Positions 43,050 to 51,981 of a DNA stretch of 64,000 nucleotides are shown here, one piece after another; within the stretch, counting starts at the first letter, position 1; every line of letters begins with the position of its first letter. The stretch spans positions 1,437,927 through 1,501,926 of the forward strand of contig NZ_RBLC01000001.1 in assembly GCF_003634455.1 (NCBI RefSeq). The letters run 5' to 3'. The notes under the pieces were generated by a model, which made no database searches, was not told the origin of the DNA, and saw nothing but the letters and a program-made list of their open reading frames with translations. The position numbers and the translations under genes were made by a program. Origin of the DNA: Flavobacterium endophyticum. GTDB lineage: Bacteria > Bacteroidota > Bacteroidia > Flavobacteriales > Flavobacteriaceae.

Positions 43050-44093
43050 ATGACCATAATGCAAAATAAGTTACCGTTATATATTTTTTTAAGCCTAGTG
43101 TTGTTACTCGTTTTAGCAGCCGGGGCTTTATATATGGGAGTTTACGAATTCGAAAAACACTCGTTCTTTGCCATTTTTCAAGCTATTTTTAACAATGACA
43201 GCTCAATTCCGGACAGTGACAAATACGTCCTGCTAGAATTAAGGCTGCCGCGAATCGTGATGTCAATTCTTGTCGGAAGTGCCTTGGCGGTTTCAGGAAC
43301 CTGCCTTCAAGGCATGTTTAAAAACCCTCTCGCCTCGCCTGACTTGATCGGTATTACCTCGGGAGCGATGCTTTTTGCTGCCGTTTCCATTGTTTTAGGA
43401 AGCCATTTCAAGCCGTATATTCCCGAAGTTTTTCACTTTTCGATGCTGAGTATTGCCGCCTTTCTAGGAGCCTTGCTGACCATGACAATCGTGTATCGAA
43501 TTTCGACTTCTAACGGAAAAACCAATGTGGTCGTAATGCTGCTTTCAGGAGTAGCTATCACAGCCATCAGTTTTGCAACCACAGGATTCCTGATTTACCT
43601 CTCTAAAGAAGAACAATTGAGAGACTTGACGTTCTGGAACTTAGGAAGCCTTGGAGGCGCGACTTGGACAAAAAACGCTATTCTAGCGGCCATCATCCTG
43701 ATTGCCTTTTCGTTCTTGATTACCAAAGGAAAAGCGCTGAATGCGATGATGCTTGGCGAAAGAGACGCACAGCATTTGGGAGTTCCGGTAGAAAAAATAA
43801 AAAAGAAAATAGTCGTTTTGACCGCTTTGCTGGTCGGAACCTGTGTTGCTTTTTCAGGAAACATCGGCTTTATCGGCCTGATCGTTCCCTATATTTTAAG
43901 ATTACTATTTAAATCGAATTACCATATCATCCTGCCCATGTCGGCAATCTTTGGAAGCATCCTGTTGCTCACGGCAGATACCATAAGCAGAACCATTGTA
44001 CCGCCATCAGAAATTCCGATCGGAATCCTGACAGCGTTTATGGGAGCGCCTATTTTTATTGCTATTTTAATTCGAAACAAAAAATCGATGTGA
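43050..44093 (+). CDS. hmuU: Haem ABC transporter permease (FecCD/HmuU family)
   Basis: Inner-membrane permease of 347 residues with about ten hydrophobic segments. FecCD signatures are LRLPRIVMSILVGSALAVSG, KNPLASPDLIGITSGA and, near the C-terminus, FIGLIVPYILRLLF with PPSEIPIGILTAFMGAPIF. It forms the channel through which haem passes from HmuT to the cytosol, driven by HmuV. An ATG at 43059 is an alternative start three codons later. Its stop is one base from the hmuV start, indicating translational coupling. Confidence 0.93.
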   Translation: MTIMQNKLPLYIFLSLVLLLVLAAGALYMGVYEFEKHSFFAIFQAIFNNDSSIPDSDKYVLLELRLPRIVMSILVGSALAVSGTCLQGMFKNPLASPDLIGITSGAMLFAAVSIVLGSHFKPYIPEVFHFSMLSIAAFLGALLTMTIVYRISTSNGKTNVVVMLLSGVAITAISFATTGFLIYLSKEEQLRDLTFWNLGSLGGATWTKNAILAAIILIAFSFLITKGKALNAMMLGERDAQHLGVPVEKIKKKIVVLTALLVGTCVAFSGNIGFIGLIVPYILRLLFKSNYHIILPMSAIFGSILLLTADTISRTIVPPSEIPIGILTAFMGAPIFIAILIRNKKSM

Positions 44094-44094
44094 T

Positions 44095-44871
44095 ATGCTA
44101 GAAGCCTGCAAGATATCGTATTCGCACAAAAAATTCTCCATTCTGGAAAACATCGACGTGTCTGTTAATTACGGCGAATTGCTCGTAATTGTCGGGCCAA
44201 ACGGAGCCGGCAAATCAACGCTCTTGAGCATGTTGGCCAACGAAATGGGACAAAGCGAAGAACCTATTTACTTCAAAAAGAAAACATTTGAAGAATGGGA
44301 CCAGAAAATACTGCCGCAGCACAAGGCAAAATTCTCGCAGCAGAACAGCAACGACATTCCGCTTACCGTAAACGATGTTGTCATGATGGGACGCTATCCT
44401 TATTTTAACTCCGTGCCGCAGCAGTCCGACATCGACGCCGTGATGAAATCAATGGCAGAAACCGATGTCGTTGCTATGAAAGACAGAGACTACAACACCC
44501 TTTCTGGAGGCGAAAGACAGCGCGTGCACCTGGCCAGAGTATTGGCGCAGCTCGAAAACGACATCGCCCACAAACTCGTTTTTATGGACGAGCCTTTGAA
44601 CAACTTAGACATCCTGCACCAGCACAGGATACTCCATACCCTTAAAAACTTTACAGAACTAGGCAATACGGCTATCGTCGTACTCCACGACCTCAACCTG
44701 GCAGCACAATTTGCAGACCAAGTGCTCCTGCTCAAAAAAGGAAAGATCGTGAGCCACGACAAGCCAGAAAAGGTCTTTACAAAAGAAATCATAAGCAAGG
44801 TCTATAACTTTCCTTGCACGATTTGCCTGAACCCGGTAAATCAGAACCCTTTAATAATTTTTGGAACATAA
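44095..44871 (+). CDS. hmuV: Haem ABC transporter ATP-binding protein HmuV
   Basis: ATPase of 258 residues that powers haem import. Walker A GPNGAGKST is at 34-42, the ABC signature LSGGE at 136-140 followed by RQRVHLARVLAQL, and Walker B LVFMDEP at 161-167, then the switch His in VVLHDLNLA. The extra length between Walker A and signature and the NDIAHKLVFMDEP segment are typical of HmuV. Peripheral inner membrane, cytosolic side. Coupled to hmuU upstream; hmuS starts 11 bp downstream. Confidence 0.93.
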   Translation: MLEACKISYSHKKFSILENIDVSVNYGELLVIVGPNGAGKSTLLSMLANEMGQSEEPIYFKKKTFEEWDQKILPQHKAKFSQQNSNDIPLTVNDVVMMGRYPYFNSVPQQSDIDAVMKSMAETDVVAMKDRDYNTLSGGERQRVHLARVLAQLENDIAHKLVFMDEPLNNLDILHQHRILHTLKNFTELGNTAIVVLHDLNLAAQFADQVLLLKKGKIVSHDKPEKVFTKEIISKVYNFPCTICLNPVNQNPLIIFGT

Positions 44872-44882
44872 TATTTACACAG

Positions 44883-45920
44883 ATGGATACAGTAACAAAC
44901 AACCTGAAGTCGCAATGGGAAAAGCTAAAAGCCGAAAACCCACATTTAAGAATCCGCAATGCCGCTGAAAAACTAGGCGTAAGCGAAGCAGAATTAGTAG
45001 CTACGCAAGTAGGAGAAACCGTAACTAGGCTTCGTCCGGAATTTTCGGCAATCCTTACCGAAGTAGAAACACTAGGAAAAGTAATGGCCTTGACACGCAA
45101 CGAAGAATGCGTACACGAAAGAAAAGGAATCTACCTAAATCCTGACTTCAGCTCTCCGCATGCAGGACTGTTTGTAGGTGAAGATATCGATTTGCGTATC
45201 TTTTTAGGCCACTGGGCAAAAGCTTTTGCCGTAGCCGAGAAATCAGAGCACGGAGACAGAAAAAGCCTTCAGTTCTTCGGAAAAGACGGTTTGGCAATCC
45301 ACAAGATCTACCTGACAAAAGACAGCAACGAAGCCGCTTTCGACGCTTTAGTTGAAAAATACAAATCAGAAGACCAGTCAACAGCAGAAACAACAATTGA
45401 AGTACCGTTGAACATTGACGAAAAAGCAGATGCTGATATTGATGTAGCTGGTTTCCAAACCGCTTGGGAAACCCTAAAAGATACCCACGAATTCTTCGGA
45501 ATGCTTCGTAAATTCGGAGTAACAAGAACACAAGCCCTTCGTTTGGCTCCAAACGAAAACTTTGCCAAGAAAGTAGAAAAAGACGTAATCGTAAAAATGC
45601 TAGAAGGCGCTGCCGAAAGCAAGCTGCCGATCATGGTATTCACTGGAAACAGAGGAAACATCCAAATCCACACCGGATTGGTAAGAAAAACAATGTGGCA
45701 TGGCGACTGGTTCAACGTAATGGACCCAGATTTCAACATGCACCTTGACATGTCGAAAATCGCACAAACTTGGATCGTAAGAAAACCGACAGAAGATGGC
45801 GAAGTTACCGCTATCGAAGTATTCAATGAAATGGGCGAAATCATCGTTCAGTTCTTCGGAAAAAGAAAACCAGGCATTCCAGAACTAAAAGAATGGAAAG
45901 AACTGGTTGCCGCTTTGTAG
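44883..45920 (+). CDS. hmuS: Haem-degrading/haem-transfer protein HmuS (HemS/ChuS family)
   Basis: Cytosolic haem-handling protein of 345 residues, the normal HemS length, with two homologous lobes. Lobe 1 has GLFVGEDIDLRIFLGHWAKAFAV and SLQFFGKDGLAIHKIYLT; lobe 2 has IQIHTGLVRKTMWHGDWFNVMD and HLDMSKIAQTWIVRKPT. Members accept imported haem and either open the ring to free iron or pass haem on. The ATG at 44883 starts the conserved N-terminus (LKSQWEKLKAENPHLRIR); an upstream in-frame ATG overlaps hmuV. Last gene of the operon, followed by a strong terminator. Confidence 0.93.
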   Translation: MDTVTNNLKSQWEKLKAENPHLRIRNAAEKLGVSEAELVATQVGETVTRLRPEFSAILTEVETLGKVMALTRNEECVHERKGIYLNPDFSSPHAGLFVGEDIDLRIFLGHWAKAFAVAEKSEHGDRKSLQFFGKDGLAIHKIYLTKDSNEAAFDALVEKYKSEDQSTAETTIEVPLNIDEKADADIDVAGFQTAWETLKDTHEFFGMLRKFGVTRTQALRLAPNENFAKKVEKDVIVKMLEGAAESKLPIMVFTGNRGNIQIHTGLVRKTMWHGDWFNVMDPDFNMHLDMSKIAQTWIVRKPTEDGEVTAIEVFNEMGEIIVQFFGKRKPGIPELKEWKELVAAL

Positions 45921-45948
45921 GTATTTAGTTTTAATATATTTGATGCAA

Positions 45949-45983
45949 GCCTGCCGGTCCGATTGGTCCGGCAGGCTTTTTTT
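45949..45983 (+). terminator. Terminator of the hmuTUVS operon
   Basis: Stem GCCTGCCGG-t-CC (45949-45960) / GG-t-CCGGCAGGC (45965-45976), with one mismatch and a GATT loop, then a seven-base T-run. Confidence 0.92.
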
Positions 45984-46054
45984 ATGACCTTAAACGCATT
46001 TAGCAGGCCTCTATTTATTTCAATTCTGCTCGGCATACATTTAGCGCAAAGCAA

Positions 46055-46080
46055 AAAAAACGGGCCGTAGGGCCCGTTTT
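46055..46080. terminator. Terminator of the hmuR-hmuY operon
   Basis: Perfect 10-bp stem AAAACGGGCC (46057-46066) / GGCCCGTTTT (46071-46080), loop GTAG. On the minus strand it lies 24 bp past the hmuY stop and is followed by a T-run. Confidence 0.9.
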
Positions 46081-46104
46081 AAGAATAAACAATAAAACCT
46101 GAGA

Positions 46105-47514
46105 TTATTGCAGCAATGCATATTGGAAAGTAGGATATCCTCTTTCTCCTCCTGCATTAGCACCGCCAGTAAATTTCAATTTATAGATATTTCCAGCTGG
46201 ATCTTTGATAACAAAGAAACGGTCTGTTTTCAAAACGAATGCTGAAACTGGCAATCCACCAGGACCTGTAGTACTTGTGCTTCTCCAGTTAGAACCAATG
46301 TTTCTTTGGTCTTCTGTAAAGCTTGCGTTTACTACATTAGCAAGTGTGAACGTATCGTAGTTCAATGTTTCTGTATTCAATACCTGGTACGATCTTGCAC
46401 CGCCTTTTAAGTTGGTTACAACGAAATCTGGGTAGTAGTAAGGAGTCGTAGGGCCAACTAAGTTGGTAAAAGTCGTAAAGTTAAGATCCCACTGGTTTTT
46501 CTGTGGCTCTACATTTACTACATTTTTAGAAGTCAAGCTAAAGAAGGTAAAGTTGAAAGCAGAATTTTTAGAGATGATTTTTTCTTCGTGAGTCGTAGCA
46601 TCGATATCAGCATATTGGATTTTGTAGTCGTTGCCGCTTTTAAGGATTCTTACTTTTTTCCAACCTCTTGAACTACCTGAAGCCGAACCTTCAGAACCTG
46701 TTGAAGGCGCTGTTTCAGACGGATTGCTTCCCATGTTGATCAAATATACTTTGTTATCAGCATCATTAGCAGAAATTGCAGCGATAGCTGTTTGAGTGAT
46801 AAGTCCAGCTGGGTGGTCGATTTGCGAAGCCACGCCTTGTCCTTGAGAGATGATCATAGACTCGTCTGCAACCTGAACCTCATCAATATTAGTTGTTTCT
46901 AATTGTTTAGCAGCCATTTTCAACGAACCGTTGATTACAACTCTAAAATCAGAACCTCCGTAAAAACCAAGATCCCAAGAAGTTCTTAGCGCTGTAGCGT
47001 TGCCGCCGCTGCTCAAGTCGATATACACTTGGTTAGGCTGGTTTGGACCGCCAACTTGTGCAGCCAAAGCCTGACCTAAAGAAGCTGCCTCATTAAAGTT
47101 AACTTGGATTTTGTTGTTAGAAGAAACAGAAGCATTAGTCGCGTCAGTAATCGTGAATTTTACATTTTTCACATCGGTCGGAGCCGCATTCGTCAATTTG
47201 TTAAAGTTGAAAGAAACAGAGCTCACGTTAGCAGCGTAAGGAATTGTCAGGGTAGTTCCTGTTGCAGCAGGAGCTGTAGTAAAATCTGTACCATACGTTA
47301 CGGCAGTAGTAGCGAACGAAATGTTCAACGAACCAGCAGCTGTAGTAGGCGCAGAGAAAACAATTTGTACAGGCGTTGTTGCCTCAGTCAAATTTAAAGA
47401 AGGCACGCCAAAAGCAACCGAAGTGCTAGATGAACCACCGTTATCGTCATCGCTGTTACAAGCTGAAAAAGCAAGTACTACCAGTGAAAGAATAAAAATT
47501 AGATTTTTTTTCAT
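46105..47514 (-). CDS. hmuY: HmuY family haem-binding lipoprotein
   Basis: Surface lipoprotein of 469 residues. The signal MKKNLIFILSLVVLAFSAC has Cys19 followed by NSDDDNGG, typical of surface export. An N-terminal domain of about 150 residues (Calx-beta/Ig-like; TTPVQIVFSAPTTAAGSLNI) precedes the HmuY domain, with hallmarks VYIDLSSGGNATALRTSWDLGFYGG near its start, QKNQWDLNFTTFTN and YYYPDFVVTN. HmuY of Porphyromonas captures haem from host proteins and hands it to the receptor HmuR. This form is about twice as long because of the extra N-terminal domain. It is 12 bp downstream of hmuR in the same operon. Confidence 0.88.
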   Translation of the reverse strand: MKKNLIFILSLVVLAFSACNSDDDNGGSSSTSVAFGVPSLNLTEATTPVQIVFSAPTTAAGSLNISFATTAVTYGTDFTTAPAATGTTLTIPYAANVSSVSFNFNKLTNAAPTDVKNVKFTITDATNASVSSNNKIQVNFNEAASLGQALAAQVGGPNQPNQVYIDLSSGGNATALRTSWDLGFYGGSDFRVVINGSLKMAAKQLETTNIDEVQVADESMIISQGQGVASQIDHPAGLITQTAIAAISANDADNKVYLINMGSNPSETAPSTGSEGSASGSSRGWKKVRILKSGNDYKIQYADIDATTHEEKIISKNSAFNFTFFSLTSKNVVNVEPQKNQWDLNFTTFTNLVGPTTPYYYPDFVVTNLKGGARSYQVLNTETLNYDTFTLANVVNASFTEDQRNIGSNWRSTSTTGPGGLPVSAFVLKTDRFFVIKDPAGNIYKLKFTGGANAGGERGYPTFQYALLQ

Positions 47515-47526
47515 GTTATTTATAGA

Positions 47527-49677
47527 TTAATTAAAATTGAGATTATACGTAAGTTTAAGGAAATACGATCTTCCATACCCCAAAAGAAGGTCAGACCCTG
47601 TCACATGCACACCAGTAGTTCCCTGCGTAAGCTGAACGCTGGTAATATCTAAAAGATTTCTGGCACCGACAGTCACTTCAAATTGGTTCTTGAAGAACGA
47701 TTTGCGGATCGAAGCATCCATCCAGCCATAAGACTCTAGCTCAGACAAGATAAATTCAGCATTGTTATTAACATCGGTCGAAGAGATGTATTGCTGCTGC
47801 TTTCCGTTGAATTTGTAATAGATTGAAAACAAAGTATTCCATTTCGGAACATTATACGATACGTTGGAATTCACTTGCAAAGAATACAAGAATTTATCAT
47901 CCGAAGTAAGATTCAAAGCCGCTAAGTCTATTTTTTGGGATATACCCACCAAAGCCAATCCTACTTTTGCATTCCAGTTCTTATAAGCAAATTGGTGTGT
48001 CGAAGAAATATTCCACATCTTATATTTGTCGATGTTCATGTATTTGTAGCTCTGGAAAGGAACAACCTGAGTAAGAATCAAGCTGATTCTGTCATCAACA
48101 TCCATATACGTAACCGCAAGATTGTTAGAAAGCTGGGCACCCGAATCAAAATAAGTCGCTTTCTTGACGCTTACCTCATACGAAGAACTGGTCTCCGGAA
48201 TCAAGTTCTCATTCCCTTGAAGATCATGATTCGAATCAACAAAATACGTATAAAGCTCATCAAAGTTCGGAGTCCTGTAGGATTTTCCTAAAGATCCCCT
48301 AGCCTCGATGCCATGAGAGAAAAGATACCTCAAACCCAAAGAACTTGCATATTGGTCTTCAAACTTAGATTGAATCGAATAACGCAATCCTGGACGGACA
48401 GAGAATTTTTCTGTAAAGCGGATTTCTGCAGCCGTGAAAATATCGTAATTCTCCAGTCTTTTTCGGATATCCTTAACCTGTTGGTTGTCGTCTTTGAAAA
48501 TCCCCGCAGTCGCATCATAAAAACCTCTTTCATTTACCGCTTCGTAGCCCAACTGCAAGTCAACACTTTTATCTTTAAAGAAATTACTCAACGCACCAGT
48601 CGAGTAAATCACCTCTTTAGATTGATACGTCTCTCTGGCATTGTCTGTTTCGTTCTCGCTCTCTAATTGATAATTGAATTTCTCAATATCGCGGGACTGT
48701 TTCTGGTGCGATACCGAAACATTATAATTTAACTGGGAAAACAATTTTCCGTACGAATTCAAGTGATGGTAGTATCGGTTTGAGATATACCTTCTATCGT
48801 TAGAAAAATGAGTATCCGGAAAAGGATAATTATCAATCGGAATTACGACCGGATTGTAATAATCCACATTCTCTCCGAAATAATCGAATTTGTAGAAAAT
48901 CCTGAAATCATTCTTGGTATAACCGATTAATCCATTCCCGACCAATTGTTCTTTCGGAAGCCAGCTATAACCGCGCTTCCCGTCATTTTGCATATAATCT
49001 TTACCTTCTTGTTTGTCAAAGAATCCGGCGAAATCATTGCGGCTTCCCCCTATTGTGGCAAACCAATTCTCATTAAAACTATGCGAAATCTTGGCATTTT
49101 GGATATGCCTTCCTTTGTCAAAAAAAGCAAACTCGTCCGATACCGTTTCTTCTTGCGCAGAAGCCGTAATCTCCCATTTATATTTTGAATTCTTCTTTGT
49201 GATGATATTCAAGATTCCCGTCACGGCATTTGCTCCGTGCGTAACGCCCATAGAACCTTCGATGATTTCGATCTGCTCAATATCGTCAAGATTTACCTGT
49301 GTCAAGTCAATATTAGTTCCAAGCCCAGTATCGCTGACCAAAGGAACATTATCCACCAATATTTTAAAATATTGAGAATCAAGACCGAACATCGAAACCG
49401 TAGAACGTCCATCGCTTCCACTGGTTCTGATAGAAATATTAAGATATTGGTTCAAGACATCGCCAAGATTGTTAGCAGCAAGGCGCTTGATGTCTTCTCT
49501 AGAGATGACCCTAACATTATGAACCGATTTTTTTAGGGATTGAGGCTCAAACTGACCCGTAACGACCACTTCTTCCAGCTGGCTGGTTTTTGTAGTATCT
49601 TGAAGTTTTTCCTGAGAAAAAGCCGTTAAAGAAAGAAAAAGTGATAAGGAAAGATAAGCCTTTGTATTAATTTGCAT
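47527..49677 (-). CDS. hmuR: TonB-dependent haem receptor (HmuR-like)
   Basis: Outer-membrane receptor of 716 residues. Signal peptide MQINTKAYLSLSLFLSLTAFS, TonB-box-like EEVVVTGQ, a plug with VRVISREDIKRLAANNLGDVL and IEIIEGSMGVTHGANAVTGILNIIT, then the barrel with SLGKSYRTPNFDELYTYF and the end YFLKLTYNLNFN. Length and lack of a carboxypeptidase-regulatory domain fit haem/metal receptors rather than glycan (SusC) receptors. Pairing with hmuY downstream supports haem as ligand. A promoter and a palindrome overlap its transcription start region. Confidence 0.88.
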   Translation of the reverse strand: MQINTKAYLSLSLFLSLTAFSQEKLQDTTKTSQLEEVVVTGQFEPQSLKKSVHNVRVISREDIKRLAANNLGDVLNQYLNISIRTSGSDGRSTVSMFGLDSQYFKILVDNVPLVSDTGLGTNIDLTQVNLDDIEQIEIIEGSMGVTHGANAVTGILNIITKKNSKYKWEITASAQEETVSDEFAFFDKGRHIQNAKISHSFNENWFATIGGSRNDFAGFFDKQEGKDYMQNDGKRGYSWLPKEQLVGNGLIGYTKNDFRIFYKFDYFGENVDYYNPVVIPIDNYPFPDTHFSNDRRYISNRYYHHLNSYGKLFSQLNYNVSVSHQKQSRDIEKFNYQLESENETDNARETYQSKEVIYSTGALSNFFKDKSVDLQLGYEAVNERGFYDATAGIFKDDNQQVKDIRKRLENYDIFTAAEIRFTEKFSVRPGLRYSIQSKFEDQYASSLGLRYLFSHGIEARGSLGKSYRTPNFDELYTYFVDSNHDLQGNENLIPETSSSYEVSVKKATYFDSGAQLSNNLAVTYMDVDDRISLILTQVVPFQSYKYMNIDKYKMWNISSTHQFAYKNWNAKVGLALVGISQKIDLAALNLTSDDKFLYSLQVNSNVSYNVPKWNTLFSIYYKFNGKQQQYISSTDVNNNAEFILSELESYGWMDASIRKSFFKNQFEVTVGARNLLDITSVQLTQGTTGVHVTGSDLLLGYGRSYFLKLTYNLNFN

Positions 49678-49688
49678 TACTATTCATC

Positions 49689-49706
49689 TTTAGATTAATT
49701 CTAAAT
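49689..49706 (-). promoter_or_regulatory. Candidate operator palindrome at the hmuR start of transcription
   Basis: TTTAGA-TTAAT-TCTAAA forms an inverted repeat directly downstream of the hmuR -7 box, over the expected transcription start. A second copy of its right part (TAATTCTAAAT) is at 49751-49761, 55 bp away and upstream of the -33 element. The position suits a repressor such as Fur. The regulator is not identified. Confidence 0.5.
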
Positions 49707-49708
49707 TG

Positions 49709-49739
49709 CAAATCTAGCAACCTCTTCCGGTTTATGCAA
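49709..49739 (-). promoter_or_regulatory. Promoter of hmuR-hmuY
   Basis: Minus-strand TTG (plus 49737-49739), 20-bp spacer, and perfect -7 box TAGATTTG (plus 49709-49716), 31 bp before the hmuR ATG. Fits the Flavobacterium consensus in sequence and spacing. Confidence 0.72.
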
Positions 49740-49837
49740 ATTATTTTTACTAATTCTAAATAAAAATGTAAAGTCTTATTATTTTTTATTGATTTACTAA
49801 TGACATTCTTTTAAATTTACCAAAATCTAAGGCTAAC

Positions 49838-51184
49838 ATGAAAAAAAAATTAAAAATAATTGGCTGTATATTACTAGCACTGATTGGATATGCCGCCTGC
49901 ACTAATTATCCAAAGCTGGATCTGATTTCGGGTTTCTCTGCAAAAAGCATGGCCTCTGGCTTTTTTATTGACCATCGCTCCCAAGAAATGATCACCGCTG
50001 GAGATAACGATATCGATATGGTCAGGCTGGCAAAAAACAAAGTATTTGAAAAAGAAGGCTACGCCACATCGTCCGTTTATGGCCTAAAAGAACGAAAAGC
50101 CATCTATCGTGAAGGCTTGGGAGTGACCCTGATTAATGATGATTTTGATAATTCTAAGCCCTATGACGTCCCAAAAAGAAATACGACCAAAACCGATCTG
50201 CCCTATCCTTATGGCGATAACGAACCAAAAGATACGGCCTTTACAAACATTGACTATACTAAATTAGAAAAAGCAATAGCCAATACTTTTGATAAAAAAG
50301 GCGAAAAAAGCAAACGCACCCGCTCGCTTTTGATCGTGTACAAAGACCGACTAGTCGCAGAGAAATACGATTCTGGATTTGATAAAAACTCTAAGATTTT
50401 AGGATGGTCTATGACCAAGAGCTTGACAGCAACCTATTTTGGAATCCTCCAGAAGCAAGGAAAAATCAACATCAATAGTCCGGCTCCTATCGCCGAATGG
50501 AAAAACGACGAACGTTCCAAGATTACGATCAACGACCTGCTCCACATGAACTCAGGCTTAGAATGGGAAGAGAAATACGACAAGATTTGTGATGCTACCA
50601 AAATGCTTTTCGAAGCCGAAGACATGGCCGGAGTACAAAGAGAAAAGCCATTAGTCGGAATACCGAATCAAAGCTGGAATTATTCGTCAGGAACCACCAA
50701 TCTCTTATCCGGGATCTTGAGAAGCCAATTCAAGACCCACCAAGAATATCTAGACTTCTGGTATTCGGCATTGATTGATAAGATAGGCATGCACTCCATG
50801 TTAGTAGAAACCGACATGGCCGGCAACTATGTAGGCTCCTCCTACGCATGGGCAACTACTAGAGATTGGGGGAAATTCGGGCTATTATACCTCAGAAACG
50901 GAAACTGGAACGGCGAACAGCTATTTGATAAAAGCTGGGCGGCATATGTTGCAACTCCTACCAAAACTTCCGAAGGACGCTATGGCGGTCATTTTTGGCT
51001 GAATGCCGGAGGCAGATATCCTGATGCGCCAAAAGACATGTATTATGCCAGCGGCTTCCAGGGACAGAAGATTTTCATCATTCCGTCGATGGATGTGGTC
51101 ATCGTGCGTTTTGGCCTGACCGAAGACGAAGCCTTTGATTTTAATGCCATGCTAAAAGGAATCTTAGGCAGTTTCAAGAAATGA
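49838..51184 (+). CDS. Serine hydrolase (class C beta-lactamase / 6-aminohexanoate hydrolase-like), lipoprotein
   Basis: Lipoprotein of 448 residues (signal MKKKLKIIGCILLALIGYAAC). After a variable N-terminal part of about 150 residues comes a beta-lactamase-fold domain with the SxxK motif SMTK at 191-194, the tyrosine motif YSSG beginning at Tyr282, and a C-terminal HFWLNAGG region in place of the KTG strand. NDLLHMNSGLEW and the TRDWGKFGLLYLR stretch are typical of the NylB-like serine hydrolase group. It likely cleaves esters, amides or peptides in the cell envelope. Not a proven antibiotic resistance enzyme. Divergent from hmuR. Confidence 0.87.
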   Translation: MKKKLKIIGCILLALIGYAACTNYPKLDLISGFSAKSMASGFFIDHRSQEMITAGDNDIDMVRLAKNKVFEKEGYATSSVYGLKERKAIYREGLGVTLINDDFDNSKPYDVPKRNTTKTDLPYPYGDNEPKDTAFTNIDYTKLEKAIANTFDKKGEKSKRTRSLLIVYKDRLVAEKYDSGFDKNSKILGWSMTKSLTATYFGILQKQGKININSPAPIAEWKNDERSKITINDLLHMNSGLEWEEKYDKICDATKMLFEAEDMAGVQREKPLVGIPNQSWNYSSGTTNLLSGILRSQFKTHQEYLDFWYSALIDKIGMHSMLVETDMAGNYVGSSYAWATTRDWGKFGLLYLRNGNWNGEQLFDKSWAAYVATPTKTSEGRYGGHFWLNAGGRYPDAPKDMYYASGFQGQKIFIIPSMDVVIVRFGLTEDEAFDFNAMLKGILGSFKK

Positions 51185-51250
51185 TTGTATCTTCATCATT
51201 ACTATTTATCCTTAAAAATTATAACTTCGTAAAAACTAAATGTAAAAAAC

Positions 51251-51928
51251 ATGAAGAAAATTGTTCTAGCCATCTTGTTTGTCTCCCTGATGCTTGCTTC
51301 TTGCAGCAGTGATGACAGCGGAGAATCAAACGGCGTATCTACAGGAAATTACTGGCCGATGGCCGTAAACAACACTTGGGTTTTTGACGATAACGGTACT
51401 AGCTCTGAGCTAAAAATAACAGGTACCGATGTATTTAACGGAACGACCTATTATAAACTTTATGACGCTTCAGACAGTACATTTGGTGTCGAGAATTGGG
51501 TTACGAAAAAAGGCGCCACCTATTTTCAAAAAGTCGCTGATGCAACCATCAATCAAGATGGAATAGTAATTAGTATGGAGGGCTATGAAGTCCCGATGTT
51601 TAAAGATGATCTACAGCCTAATGCAACATGGAGCGGAACGGTTTCTCCAAAAGTTACCTATAATGTAAACGGACAAACGGCTTCTCTTACGGCTAAAGTC
51701 AAATACACAGGAACCATGTTAGAAAAAGCGCCAACCGTAACTCTAAATGGCGAAACCTACACAGATGTCCTGAAAATCAAACTTAAAATTGAAGTCACAA
51801 TAGCCAATCAACTGACGGTTGCTGACCAGGAGTATTGGTTTGCCAAAGATGTCGGACCGATACGAGAATATCAGTCCACGAATGGCGAAACTAGCGAAAG
51901 GACGATAATTGATTACATCCTAAACTAA
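51251..51928 (+). CDS. Lipoprotein of unknown function
   Basis: Lipoprotein of 225 residues (signal MKKIVLAILFVSLMLASC, then SSDDSGES). The mature part starts with NYWPMAVNNTWVFDD and continues as regular beta strands (SELKITGTDVFNGTTYYKLYD), suggesting a single beta-rich domain of a type often seen in Bacteroidota lipoproteins. No catalytic motif is visible and I do not recognise the family. It follows the serine hydrolase by 66 bp on the same strand and ends at a strong terminator. Confidence 0.8.
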   Translation: MKKIVLAILFVSLMLASCSSDDSGESNGVSTGNYWPMAVNNTWVFDDNGTSSELKITGTDVFNGTTYYKLYDASDSTFGVENWVTKKGATYFQKVADATINQDGIVISMEGYEVPMFKDDLQPNATWSGTVSPKVTYNVNGQTASLTAKVKYTGTMLEKAPTVTLNGETYTDVLKIKLKIEVTIANQLTVADQEYWFAKDVGPIREYQSTNGETSERTIIDYILN

Positions 51929-51931
51929 ATA

Positions 51932-51968
51932 AAAAAGGTTCAAAGTATTTCTTTGAACCTTTTTTTAT
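51932..51968. terminator. Bidirectional terminator between the lipoprotein gene and sufD
   Basis: Perfect 14-bp stem AAAAAGGTTCAAAG (51932-51945) / CTTTGAACCTTTTT (51951-51964), loop TATTT, T-run after. It ends both the plus-strand lipoprotein gene and the minus-strand sufABCD operon. Confidence 0.93.
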
Positions 51969-51981
51969 ATTTTGACTGATC

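Noticed and set aside
49838..51184. Calling the serine hydrolase a beta-lactamase resistance gene
   Set aside because: The SxxK motif and fold are shared with esterases, peptidases and nylon-oligomer hydrolases; the tyrosine motif is YSS and no KTG is visible.
41689..51981. Haem insert as an integrated mobile element
   Set aside because: No integrase, transposase, tRNA target or matching terminal repeats were found at either border.
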